Source of the DNA: Cyanophora paradoxa
Taxonomy: Eukaryota; Glaucocystophyceae; Cyanophorales; Cyanophoraceae
Direction of reading: 5' to 3'
Length of the DNA stretch: 64,000 bases
Assembly (NCBI GenBank): GCA_004431415.1
Contig: QPMI01000062.1
Coordinates: 62,001 to 126,000, forward strand
Below the pieces are notes generated by a model, which was not told the origin of the DNA, made no database searches, and saw nothing but the letters and a program-made list of their open reading frames with translations. This document shows positions 38,696-50,400 of the stretch, in pieces (position 1 is the first letter of the stretch; the number at the start of each line of letters is the position of its first letter). A program made the position numbers and the translations under genes.

Positions 38696-39300
38696 CTAGC
38701 TCGAATACGTTTCTTAGCTGAAGAACTCCTAGCTGATGGAATCGCGCTCGTGGCGCAAGACTCGTCCGAGCTTCCGAAAAAGCGGGAACCAAATTGAACA
38801 AGCTCTAGCGGCGAACGCCTCGCTGGCTGGATTCTTGCAGCTGCGCAAGACTTTAAAAAACCGGCGAATGCCAGAAAGATGACCGGAGCTCGAGGCTGCC
38901 CGCCGGAAACCGGAAGCGCGCGGCGAACGCAGTGAGCTCTACCCCTAGCTAGGCCAGGCTTTGGCACTTTGCAGCGCTCCATGGCCAGCGCTAGCGCTAG
39001 CTCATGATCAGCGAGCAAATCAGTCACTATATAGCTATAGCTATAGATCTGCTCCGATCAAGAGCTTTGCACTGGCGTTGGCTTATGCATTCACAGGGCA
39101 GGGCTGAGCTCGATTGGTTCGTTCATTGAGCTGAAGCCTGAAGGCCAACGCCACAAGATATCCAATAGGAGTCTTCTTGAAGACGCGATGCGACACTCGC
39201 CATGCTCCGTGTCCGCCGTGTGATTCAGTTCGTCTTGGAACACTATCTAATCCTGCCTAGGGAGGGGTGGGTGTATATGAAAGGGTTATGGAGGGCGATC
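38696..39300. promoter_or_regulatory. Upstream region of the H3 variant
   Basis: 605 bp. GCGGGAA at 38782-38788, 87 bp before the ATG, resembles an E2F site. Further out, TATAGCTATAGCTATAGATCT repeats lie at about 39028-39050. A long open frame on the minus strand (38683-39027) has no protein character I can support. The 3' flank of the ATP6AP2-like gene is at the far end. Confidence 0.45.
38782..38788. promoter_or_regulatory. E2F-like site upstream of the H3 variant
   Basis: GCGGGAA (reverse complement TTCCCGC), one base short of the full TTTCCCGC consensus, lies 87 bp upstream of the start codon. Cell-cycle control of CenH3 by E2F is known in plants. Confidence 0.35.
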
Positions 39301-40022
39301 TTAGTCCTTCTTCCCGGAGGAGCTGAACAGGAACGAGTCTGCAGGGCAAGCGTGACATCAATATGCGGACAGCTGGGGCAGGTTCTGGGACATACCAGCA
39401 CTGTAGTCCATGGAGCACAGGATAATTGCGGCTGATGCAGCTACAGTGGCCTGGAAACGAATCACGAAATCAGTTGTGCGAGTTGATGATTGAGTGCTGT
39501 GAACACGCTCGACAGCTACGCACAAGGAGAACGCCTGTCCACATGGCCAGCTGGTACCTGAGCAGTGTTCGCGGAGGTGGTCTTCGTGACAGCCACTAAA
39601 TGACCACTATCTCGCACCTGTTGATCTCCTCGTCAGTATAGTACGACGGGTCGGTCTTGTTGTACTTCTGGTCGCCCGAGTCGCTTGACGAGCTCTCCGC
39701 TAGCAGTGTGCTGTAGGGTATGTCACGCGCAGCCGCTACGCAGTTCGGCGCAGGACGGTTTCGCACCGGCCATTCACTGTCTCCGTCCCTGCAAAAGGCA
39801 AGGCCCATCAGACACGATGCTATGGCCCGGTCGCGGTCGGCGCACCGGCTTTCGACTCGTGCACGATGCTAGAAGTGCTGTCCGGGGCCTGCCCCACGTC
39901 CGCCGAGGCGCACGCCAGCATGAGGGCCACGCCGACCACCTGGGAGCGCGGAGTGAGCTCCGAGACGCATGCCCGCGTTGAGCTGCATCGCGCACCACCG
40001 CCAGTGTCCTAGCGAACCGCAT
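39301..40022 (-). CDS. Small single-pass membrane protein resembling ATP6AP2 (V-ATPase accessory)
   Basis: ATG at 40020-40022. A 52-nt intron joins MRFARTLAV to VVGVALMLACASADVGQAPD, forming a signal peptide. A luminal region follows (VHESKAG, then TETVNGRCETVLRR), then LLAESSSSDSGDQKYNKTDP and SYYTDEEIN. A last group of exons gives RYQLAMWTGVLLATVAASAA, IILCSMDYSADSFLF and a tail SSSGKKD; TAA at 39301-39303. The combination of one membrane helix followed by MD-x-[GS]-x-DS and a short cytosolic tail with terminal basic residues resembles the renin receptor/ATP6AP2 family. The luminal part is far shorter than in animals. The KKD ending is close to a dilysine ER/Golgi signal. The family call is tentative; the exon joins in the middle (39690-39800) are approximate. 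Confidence 0.5.
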
Positions 40023-40071
40023 CTTTGACACGACCTACACGATGCGATGCAAATTCCGTAGCCCCCTACCG

Positions 40072-40089
40072 CCCCCCCCCCCCCCCCCC
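40072..40089 (+). repeat. C18 tract in the DUF3067 leader
   Basis: A run of 18 C lies 50 bp upstream of the ATG at 40139, in the 117-bp gap between two divergent genes. It is again C on the sense strand of the downstream gene. Confidence 0.7.
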
Positions 40090-40138
40090 ATTGGGACGCG
40101 TGCTTGGCTCACTTCTCTCCGTTGCGGCCAAAACAACA

Positions 40139-41188
40139 ATGGCGCTCTTCGTGGGAGCCGCGCTGCCAACGCCATCCCGGAAGTCAGCACCTTTTCTCCA
40201 GTTGGCGCCGGCGGCGCCCGCCGCGTGCCTCAGCGCCGCCAGCCGGCTGCCCCGCGCCGCAGCCGGCGGGGAGCGCGGCAAGCCTCGGTACGCATTATCC
40301 GGCGTACGTAAGGAGCGCCACTTCATCGCTGCACCCGTTGCGTCGGCCGTGAGCGCCTTCCTCCGGCTTCCACGCTCTGCCCGCAAACTTGAGCCGCAGG
40401 CCGGGCCTCCGCGCGACGGTGGCGGCAGCAGCGACGATGTATCAAGACTGAATGCGCTCCTGAACTCTTCCGACGCGCTGGACGGTGCGTGTCGAAGACT
40501 GGCAATCATGGGAGACCCGAACAGCCGTCCCCGATTAGCACAATCACTGATTGCACGCGCAGGATACTCGCTCCGTAACGTGATCCGGGGGAAGTGAGTT
40601 CGGCAGCGTGCAATGCGCCCGCGGCCAGGTTTAACGCCGCGGCTTAGGTACGGCAAATGCTATGACATCCAGCTCCGCCGCGTGGCTGCGTTAGACGACC
40701 AGATTGTGCTGAACATTATGTGGCGGTATCTCGAGCAGGCGCGTCGTTTCTTGGTCTCTGGATTTCTCTCATGGTCATGCCGGCGCTAGCGCTCATCCTC
40801 GCCCGACAGGTATCTTTTCCGCTGACTGAGCTCGAGTACCTCGAGAACTGCGAGGCAAGCGACAGCCTGCGCATTTTTTTTCCGGAACATTCCAAACCTG
40901 ACCTCGCTCCAGGCGATCGCCCAGATCATCAACTCGTGGGGCAAGCTCGAGCCCTGGCATTTGCCCGTTGCCCCGGCGCCCCCTGACGTCTCGGCAGGCC
41001 TCGCCTCGTTCGTGCAGAAAGAGATACAGACCACGAAGAAGAGACCGCAAGTGGGGAAGGCGGTCCGCCGTGGCCCCGGCCCCCAGCTTCCAGCCGACGC
41101 CCCCTGATTTCGGGTCCCCGCTCAGGTTTCGATCTTCCTGCCCGTCGACAAGGACAATGCACGACGCGCCGCAGAGTGGCTTGCGTAG
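40139..41188 (+). CDS. DUF3067 protein, plastid-targeted
   Basis: DUF3067 proteins occur in cyanobacteria and plastids; their function is unknown. ATG at 40139. The first 90 or so residues (MALFVGAALPTPSRKSAPFL, then Ala/Ser/Arg-rich) look like a transit peptide, though without a clear signal peptide. The domain follows: LIARAGYSLRNVIRGK, joined by a GTGAG intron to YGKCYDIQLRRVAALDDQIV, LNIMWRYLEQ, VSFPLTELEYLENCE, AIAQIINSWGKLEPWHLPVA and, finally, VSIFLPVDKDNARRAAEWLA; TAG at 41186-41188. YD.QLR, MWRYLEQ.SFPL.E.EYLE and the W at the end are the family signature. The intron at 40855-40912 begins GC and ends AG and joins NCE to AIAQ exactly as in relatives. This is the best evidence for a photosynthetic lineage. 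Confidence 0.88.
40855..40912 (+). other. GC-AG intron in the DUF3067 gene
   Basis: 58 nt, starting GCAAGC and ending CTCCAG. Removal restores an uninterrupted DUF3067 domain (LENCE|AIAQIINSWG). There is no GT donor that would do so. Confidence 0.85.
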
Positions 41189-41465
41189 CCGATAGACACC
41201 CTGCTGTAATTTATTCCTCTTCGCGTCCCCGGACCCCTGTAATCTATAGATGTGCAGATCTCAGAGTCTTTCGTTTACTCGCACAACTTGCAAGCCCATC
41301 GCAAGTTGTGAGCTTCGATCGCCCCCAGCTCTAGCATCATTCAAAGAACAGACCGAGGGGCCGGGGCGGGCGGACGCGAGGCAGGCGGCCGCAGCGGCTC
41401 TAGAGGCTGCGGAGGATGGCGTCGGGGCAGGGGACGTGCCTGGATGACAAGGGGGACAAGAGGCT
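41189..41465. other. Convergent 3' gap and composition boundary
   Basis: 277 bp between the DUF3067 stop and the STAND gene stop. GC content rises abruptly at about 41340. No gene. Confidence 0.5.
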
Positions 41466-44400
41466 TCATAGAGAGCGCAAGATGGCGTCGCAGATCTCGT
41501 CGGCCTCGGAGGGGAAGGACTCGGCGAGGAGGCCGGCAACCTTGGCCGCCGCGTCGTGCTTGTACGCGCACGGGATCAGCAGCCGCGCCACCTCGCGGTG
41601 CTGGAAGGCCCGCTGCAGGCACTGCGCGATCGTCGGCACGTGCTCCCGCCGCTCCGCCAGCACCATCTGCCCGGCCCCGCGTCGGCGGGAGGTGCGGGGG
41701 TTTCGGGGAGGGAGGGCGGGAGGTAGACCTTTGAGGTAAAGAGCGCCTCCGGGGCGAGGCCTGCGCGGGGGATCTGCGGTCAGCGCCGGGGGGCAGCGGG
41801 CGAGGAGGGGGAAGGGGCGGAGGTGTGGCGCGCCTAGCCGGGCGTACGCGCAGGCGACCTGCCGGCAGGGCCTCGCTCAGCGGCGGCAGGGCGGGGTCGA
41901 TGGGACGGGCGGGTGCACACCTCGGAGTAGGCGCGGGCGCGGGCCTTGCGGGCGGCCACGGAGCGCTGCCGGGCGGGTCAGCGCCCGAGGGGGCGGGGTG
42001 GGAGGGGGCGAGGGGCGGGCGGACGGCGAGGGTGCGGGCGGCGGCGAGGGTGCCGCGGGCGGCGGTCTCCATGTTGGCGGCGAGGAAGAAGGTGGCGAGC
42101 TCGCCCAGCGCCCCGCAGAGGCCGGCGTCCACGCCCGGCGTGCACCCCTCCAGCGCCGCCGCCCGCACCGGCCGCAGCGCCTGCCACGCCCCGCCCATGT
42201 CCGAGAGCTGCGCCCCCGTCACCGCGGCCCGGGAGCGGGGAGGTCGGGGGGGTACGGACGCGGGCGGAGATGGCGGCGAGGCGGACGGAGGCGCGGAGGA
42301 GGGGGGGAAGTGCGGCCCGGCGAGTCGGGCGGGCAGGCGGCGTGGGCGGCCTCGAGGAGGCCCCGCGCCGCCTCCAGCAGCTGCACGGCCCGCGAGGAGG
42401 GCGCCACCGCGTGCAGCGCCGCCGCCGCCGCCGCCACGGCCGCCCGGGGCCCGAGGGGAGGAGGGGGTCGCCGGCGGGTGCGAGATGGAGAGGGGCACGG
42501 GGATCGGGGCGCTTGGGTGGGCGCTGTGTCGGGGGCGGCGACGAGGGCGGGGGCGCCCCCGGGTGGGGGACGGCGCCGGCGCGGGGCGGGCGCCTGAGCC
42601 CGAGGCGAGGCGGCAGAGGGCGAGGGCGCAGAGGCCGGCGGAGCGCGACGCCGGATCCTCGATCCCCTCCACGAGCGCACTGCGGCGGGGCGTCGGCTGC
42701 GTGTGGCGGGGCGGGGACGGCGGGGCGGGGCGCAGGCGCACAGCGTGGCCTCGAGCTCGGCGGGGGCCTGGATGGTGAGGACGGGGTCCGCGCTCGCGGC
42801 GAGGGCGTCGATGCAGCGCGCCCGCGCCGTGACCGCCACGAACCAGGCGTCCGACAGGTCCGGCGCCTGCGCCCGCCCCGCCCGCCGCCTGCCGCGCCCC
42901 AGTCAGCCCCCGCCCGCGTCGCTCGCGGGGCGAGGAGGGACCCGACGGCGGCGAGGGCGGCGGAGGCGGCCTCCCTGGCCTCGCGGAGGGCCCCGACGGA
43001 GAGGAAGTCGCCGGCGGCGGCGGCGAGGGCGGCGAGGTGCCGCGCGTCCGCGTGCCACTGCTCCGGCACCGCCTGCAGCACGCAGTCCCGCGCCGCAGCG
43101 AAGGCCGCCAGCGCCCGCTGCCGCCCCGCCTCGCCCTCCCCGCCGCCGCCCGCCCGATCGCCCGCAGCGCCGCCGCCATCCCTGCGCCGGCCCCGTCGGC
43201 CCCTGCGCCGGAGCGGCCGGGCGGGGGCGGCGGGCGGCGCACGCGGGCGTAGAAGTCGTACTCGCAGCAGCAGGGTCGCGGGCAGGGGAGCCCCGGGCCC
43301 CTGCGGCCCCGCGTGCAGCGCCTCCTCCCGCAGGTACCTGCGCCGGCCCGCGCTCGAGGGTCGTCGCGCGGGGGCGGGGGGCGGCGCGGGCGCGCCGTGC
43401 GGCCATCTGGGCGATCTCGGCGGGGGGGAACTCCTCGCCGGGCTCGATGCCCATCTCCCGCCGCGCGTGCATCTGCGGCGGGTCAGGCGGGAGGAAGCAG
43501 AGGGCGCGGCGGCGGGCGCGGCGGCGGGCGCGCCTCCGCCTCGTCGAGGGCGGCGACGGCGCGGGGATGTCCCCGCGGCGGGCCCGCGCGGCAGCGATGC
43601 GGAGGGCGCAGCGGGCGGCCTCGAGCCCCGCCGCGTGGTTCGTGACCGCCTCGGCGAGGGCGAGGGCGGCGGCCGCCGCCCCCGTCGACTGCTCGCCGGC
43701 GCCGAGCGCCTCGGCGACCTCGCAGCAGCCGTCCACGAGGCGCCCCGCGACGCCGCTCTCCTCCGCGATCTGCGCCTGCGGCACGCACGCGGCGGCCTCC
43801 TCGAGGGCCGCCGCCGCCGCCCCGCCGCACGCGTCGCCGCCCTCGCCGGAGGCGCTCGCCGCCGCGAGCGCCACGTCCAGCATCGCCCGGCAGCGGCTGA
43901 AGGGGTCCCCCTTGATCTGCGCCCGCCTCGCCTCGCGACGCAGAGCGGAGGAGGGGGCGGGGCGGGGCGGGCCTGGGCGACGATCTCGCGGGCGGCGCGG
44001 AAGGAGGTGGCGGCGCCCTCGGCGGAGGCGACGCGGCACATGGAGCGGGCCACGCAGCAGAGCGCCGCCGAGAGGCGCCGCCGGCTGAACGTGTCGTGGT
44101 CGCCCCGCTTGCGCCAGCTCTCCTCCTTCTCCATGGCGGCCCGCCGGCTGTCCCACGTCCCCTTGGACTCGTGCGTGCGCCGAAGGTACGCCTCCTCCTT
44201 CTTGCGCCACGGCTCCCAGAAGCGCACGGCCGAGGAGTCGCCGGCGCCGGCCGCGCCCAGCCCGCCGGGGCCCGGCGAGGAGGAGGGCGGCGGGTGGGCC
44301 CACGCAAAGGCCCCCGGGGGCTCGCGGTCGGGCGGGGCGGGGCGGAGGGCGGGGCTGGAGCCCGGGGCGGTGGGGGAGCCGAGGGAGAGGACGGGCCCGG

Positions 44401-47400
44401 CGCTGGTGACCTGGAGGTTGGCCTTGGCGGCCATCTGGAGGATGAAGGCGGGGATCTCCGCGTGCTGCGCCGCCGGCGCCTGCAGCGGCGTCCCCGGCCC
44501 CGAGAAGGGGCTGCCCCCGTGCGACGGGCCCGGGGGGTGGCGCGGGGGCAGCCCCGCCGAGCCCGACCCCGCCGACCCCGCCGAGCCGGCGGGGGCGAGG
44601 GGCCCCGGCCCCCGCTCCCGCTCCCGCTCGGCCGCCTCGCGCAGCGCCGCGCCGGCCTCGGCCTCTGGGCGGGGGTGAGGCGGGGCGGGCGAGGGGAGCG
44701 GCGGGGCGGCACCGGCGCAGGCGACGTCGAGGAGGGCGACGGCGCGCTCCTTGGAGTCCTCGATCCCCTCCGCGCACCTGCACGCCTCCCCGAAGACCGA
44801 GCGCGCGAGGCCGCCCTGCCCGCCCCGCCCCGCCAGCGCCGCCACCTCCCGCAGCGCTGCGCCCCGCCGCCCCGCCCGCCCCGCCCCGTCAGCGCCCGCC
44901 GGGTCGGATGGAAGCGAGGAGGCCACCGTGCGAGCGGCGCGAGGGGTCCTCGATCTGCGTTCTCCGCGGTCAGGAGAATGAAGAGGAAGGAGGGAACGGG
45001 CGCGCGCGCCTTGGCGGCCGTGTCGCGGGCGGACTTGAACATGGCGAGGGCGCGCTTCTCGAGGTCGCCCCGCGCCGCCGCCAGCCCGATCTCGCACACC
45101 TGCGCCCCGCCCGACGCTCAGGCCCGGGGCGGGAAGGCGGGGGCGGCGGGGAGGTGGGGCGCCTGGAGGCAGGCGGCGTGGCGCTCGGCGTCGGTGCGGG
45201 CGACGGCGGCGATGTTGGCGGGGACGGTCCCGACGGTGGCGTGCATGGGGGAGGCGGGGAGGCCGAGGGCCCCCGCGAGGGCCGCCGCCGCCCCCGCCCG
45301 CCGCCGCATCGCCGCGAAGCCCGTCTTCGGCGTCCCGTCCTCCTCCGACGAGTCCGAGTCCGGCGCCGGCCGCGCCGGCGTGTTCTCCGCCAGCTCGATC
45401 TGCTTGGCCAGCACCTGCGCGGCGCTCGGGAATCCTCTCGCTGCGCTCTGCGGCGGGGCGGGGGCGGGGGCGGGGGCCGGGCGCGCCATGACGGCCATGA
45501 AGGTGGTGTAGCCGTCCTCGCGCAGGTCGTGCTTCGCCTGCGCGGCCGCGACGCGCAGCAGCTCGCGCGCCTGGTCCCGCTTGTCCGCCACCAGCTCCGT
45601 CCGCCGCTTCGCCTGCGCGAAGGTCGCCGCCGCCTCCGCGTGCATCCCCGAGCGCTGCTGCGCCCCCGCGATCTTCAGGAGCTCCCGGATCTGGTCCGCG
45701 GGGCCCAGCCCGGACAGCGAGGCCGCCTGCGCGCCGGCCGGTGAGGGCCGCCGGGGCGGGGCCGGCCGCCGGCGGGCGCACGGCGACCGTGAAGGCGTCC
45801 CGGGCCCCGGATGCGTCCCCCGCGCGGACCTGCCGCCGCTCAGAGAGGGAACGACAGGAGCGGCGGAGGGCGGGAGGGGGCGGGGCGGGGGCGGGGCACC
45901 ATGGCGAGGCCGCAGTAGCGGAGGAGGTGGGGCCGCTCCTCGGCGGGGCCCCCGAGGCGGCGGCGACGGCGGCGCGGAAGGAGAGGGCCGCCTCGGCGGC
46001 GAGGCCGGCCCGCCGCTGCGCCGCCCCCACGTCGCACAGCCGCTCGCACCGCGCCGGCCGCTCCTCGATCTTCAGCGCCGACTCGTGCTGCGCCGCGCCC
46101 GGGATGAGGGCGAAGGAGGGGCGGGGCGGGCGGGCAGGGGCGGGGGGCGGACGGCGCGGGCGAAGGCGGCGCGGGCCTCGTCAGGCTGGCGGGCGCGGGC
46201 GTGGCCGGCGCCGACGTGGACGAGGGCGAGGACGCGGCCGACGGCCTCCGCCACGCACCCCGCGTGCTGCTCCGCGTCCAGCAGCAGCTCCTGCCCCGGC
46301 GAGCGCGGCGTCGGGGGGAGGCGCTCCGGGAGCGGGGAAGAAGTCGTGGGGGGGCGGACCCGGGCCTCGTCGAGGAGCTCCATGGCCTCCTCGTCGTCCC
46401 CCGTCGCCTCCGCCTGCCCCGCGAAGGCCCCCGCCACCTGCCCCGCACTCAGGGGCGGCGCCGGGGGCCGGCGGGAGGCGGCTCGCTCGCCTGGGCGTGG
46501 ACCCAGCTGCAGGTGTCGTTGAAGAAGTCGATGACGCCCTGCGCGCTCGCCGCCCCGGCGCCCCGGACGCGCTGGCGGGCGATCGGGGCCGAGGGGGCCG
46601 CCCGGAAGCGCGGGCTGCACGGCTCCGACGCGGCGGCGCTGGCGACGTGGTCGGCGGCATGCGCGAAGGGCCGCGGGCACCCTGGGAGGCCCTGCGGGGC
46701 GCCCCAGCCCAGCGAGCCGCGCCGCCCCGAGCCGGAGCCGCCGGCGGCGCCGGGTGCGCCGCCCCAGCTGCCGGCGTGCTCGACGGTGGAGGAGCGGCGC
46801 TCGCGGGCCTCGCCGGCGCCGGGGGCCTCCCCCGGGTGCTCCTCGGGCCCCTCGTTCATGAAGGCGCAGATCTCGGTGTAGCGGCGGGGCGTGCGGCCGC
46901 CCCCCTCCACCAGCAGCCGGAACTCGAACGCCGCGTCCCGCAGCGTCTGCCGCGACGTCCGCAGCACCCCGATCGACGCCTGCGCCGACGCCACCAGGAG
47001 GAGGCCGTACACCCTGGCCCCGCCCCGCTCAGCAGGCGGCGGGGGCGCGGAGGCGGGGAGGAGCGGGCGGCGGCACCGATCCCATGGCGCGCGAAGATCT
47101 AGTGCGGCGCGACGAAGGGAGTCGAGGCTGGCCGCGCGGCTCACGGGCGCCTCGGCCTTGCCCCGCACCAACGCGATCTCGACCAGCGACTGGACCGAGG
47201 TCACGGGCTCGCGGATCGTCTTCGCGAGGTCCGTCGCCACCGCCAGCGCGTGCTGCGCCGCGCTCGCTCGCCCGGCCGGGGCCCAGTTCGCGGGCGAGGG
47301 GCGGGGGCGGGGGCACCAGCCACTCGTCGACGAGGTCGGCCTCCTCGTCGTGCGGCTGCCCCGCCGGCCGCGGCGACGTCGTCTCCCCGGCCCGCTGCCC

Positions 47401-50400
47401 CGCGGGGACGGGCAGCGGCGAGGCCGCGATGCGCCCCGGCGAGCGCCGCATCGGGAGGCCCGTGTCGGGCGCCAGGCCCGAGAAGGAGCCGCAGGAGAGG
47501 ACGCTCCCGGTCCCCGGCGAGGCCGCAAAGGCCCGCCGCGCGATCGCCGGCAGCGAGCTCGGATGCGCCCCCGGGCCGGGCTCGGGGCGGCGCTCGCGTG
47601 TGGCGTCGTGGCGTGCGGCGTCGTGGCGTGGGGCGTCGTGGCGTGCCCGGCGCCCAGGCGGCGGTCCCGCGCGGCGGCCTTGGACCAGAGCTCGCCGGCG
47701 CGGATGCTGTCCCCGCGCTCCGTGATCTCCTCCCGCGTCACCGTCGGCAGCCGGGCCGGCGCCGGCCTGCGGCCCGTCAGAGGGGCGCCCTCGGAGGGGC
47801 CGCGGGACGGGCGGCGCACCCGGCGAGGAGGGCGGAGACGAGGTCCTGGAGGCCCTTGTCGGAGAAGAGCTGCCGGCAGAGGTCCACGAAGCCCGCCCGG
47901 TTCTTCCGCAGCACCGTCGCCATCGCCTGCGCCGCCCGCCGCTCCGCCCACCGCGGGATCGGCACGCCCCGCTCCCCGCACTCCCGCTCCTCCAGCCGCC
48001 GCAGCACGTCGGCCGGCGAGGGCGGCGGGGGGCGCGGGATGGCCCCCGGGGCGCGCTCGCCGTGGGAGTGGGCGGAGGCGCCGGAGGAGGGCGGCTCGCG
48101 CGGGGAGGCGAGGGAGGCGGCGGAGTGGCGGCGGTGGGGCGTCTCGCGGCGGGCGGCGGCGGGGCCGGCGGCGCCTTCGAGGCGGAGGCCCGGGGTGAGG
48201 CGGGTGGCGACGAGGAGGTACCAGAGGGCGGCGACGTCGCGGTCCATGTAGTCGAGCATCGACCAGAGGCGCTCCCAGTCGCGCTCGGCGATGGCCTCCC
48301 AGGGGCTCTCCTCCTGGACGCCGGCCACGATCGCCTGCACCTCCATCGCGAACTCGACGGCGCGCACGAAGTCCTGCCGCAGCACCGCCCGCTCCATCGC
48401 GAACCGCGCCGTCGCAAGCCGCGGCTCCGCCGACCGCAGCACTGCCCGGGGGACGGCTCGGCGCCCGCGGGGCCGAGGAGGGGGGCGGGGCGGGGCGGGG
48501 CGGGGCGGGGCGGACCGGCGAACTGCTTCTCGCGGAAGGAGGCGTCGCGGGCGAGCTGGTAGAGGATCTCGTGGGGCGGGGCGTGGAAGCCCGGCACGTC
48601 GCCCGCCTCCGCCGTGAAGAGGTGCCGCGCGTAGTGCCGCAGCGCGTACGGGTCCTCGTGCTTCGCCCACTTCCCGCACCACTTCAGCAGCCGCTTCAGC
48701 GCTGCCGCCCCGTGAGGCGCGGGCCCGGCGGGGGGCGGGAGAGAGAAGAGGCGGACCCTTCTGGCGGGACTTGCGGGTGGCGGGGGAGGAGCGGACGAAC
48801 TTGCGGTAGGCGTCGTGGGCGAGGATCCAGCCGTGGAAGCCCTCGGGGTTGACGCGGCGGGAGACCATCGGGTGCGCCTCCAGCAGCTCGCTCACGTCCA
48901 CGTCCGGCTCCACCTCCTTCAGGCCGAGCACCTGCGGGATCACGTCGTCCGTGATCGGCTGCGCGCGGCGTGAGACGGGCGCGAGGAGAGCGGGGGAGGG
49001 GCCGGGGTGCCTCCTGGGCGTAGGCGAGGAGGCAGAGGATCTCGAGGAGGAGGGAGCCGTTGGGGGAGACGATGAGGCGGGAGAGGAGGTCGGAGCAGTA
49101 GCCCTCGAGGCCGCCGGGGAGGCTCTCCTCCGCCTCGAACGTCAGCCGCCCCTCGTTCAGGTCGGCGGCGAGCAGCTTGACGTAGAGGGGGTGGCCCCGC
49201 GAGGCCGCCTGGCACCGCTCCACGAAGGCGTTCTCCATCAGCCCGAAGTCCTCGTCCTCGCGGTCCCGCTCGAAGAGCCGGAAGCGCTGCGTCGGGCAGA
49301 GGGCCTCCAGCAGGAGCCGCGTCTCGTGCGTCGGGAGGCCCCGCAGCTCCATCAGGTGCAGGTCCGGCACCAGGTCCGGGAGGTGCGCGCTCGGCGGGAA
49401 GAGGTCCCGCGGGTGCCCCCGCGAGAGGATCACCCACGGGTGCTCCGCCCGGAACGACGAGGCGAGCTCCTCGAGGAAGAAGGGGTACTGCGGCGGAAAG
49501 GCGGCGGCAGGTCACGCTCGAGGAGAGCGGATGGGGGGGCGGGGGCGAGGGCGGGGGCGGGCGCACGGTGTTGAGGACCTCGTCGATGCCGTCGACGAGG
49601 AAGACGACGCTCTTGAGGGTGCAGATCTCGGTGTGGAGGTAGTCGAGGACCTGGCCGAACTGGGCGTACGAGGGGGCCCGCACGTCCCGCCCCGCCACGT
49701 GCAGCTCCGACGAGAAGAGGGAGAGGGCGTGCTGGAAGAAGGCCTTGGGCGCGCAGCGCGGGTCCCCCGACGAGAAGAAGTAGGGCACCAGGCACACCGG
49801 CCGCCGCTCCGTCGAGAGGCCCGCCTGCGCCGCCCCGCGTCGGCTGGGCCGGGCGCTGCAGGGCCCGCGCGGGGCGCACGATGCGGTCGCAGAGGGCGGC
49901 GGCGAGGGCCGACTTGCCCACGCCCGGCGGGCCGTGGATCCAGAGCTGCCGGTGCGGGCGCCCCGTGAGCGAAGCGGAGGAGGGCGTGGGGGCCGAGCGA
50001 GCGGCGCACGACGCCGCCGGTGCGCTTGTGCTTCTGGACCCACGCCGTCGCCTCGTCCAGCTCCTGCGTGGCAGGCGCCCGTCGGGCCCTGCGGCGCGGG
50101 GCGGGGCGCGTGGGGCGGGGCGGGGCGGACGCGGTGGCGGCCGAGGAAGCCCTCGCGGAGCTCCCGCGTGAGCAGCCCGAAGTCCTCCTTGCCTGCGAGG
50201 CGCGGCGCTCGGCGGGGCGGGGCGGGCGCCGGTCGGGCTGGCAGCGGAACCCACGGACCCGGGGTGGAGGCGTAGCTGTGGACGAGCTCCTGGAAGGGCG
50301 TGTCCGCGAACGGGTCGTGGAGGATGGCTGCGGGGCGTGAGGGGAGCGGTGCCGGCGCCGCGGGCGGGGCGGGCGCACTGAGCTGCATGTGGGCGACGAG

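Noticed and set aside
41946-44678. Very long open frames on the + strand opposite the STAND gene (up to about 900 codons), and similar ones at 1100-2677 and 45741-47102
   Set aside because: They are Arg/Gly/Ala-rich shadows caused by the lack of A/T in GC-rich DNA, with no domain. The minus-strand frames contain conserved motifs and clean introns.
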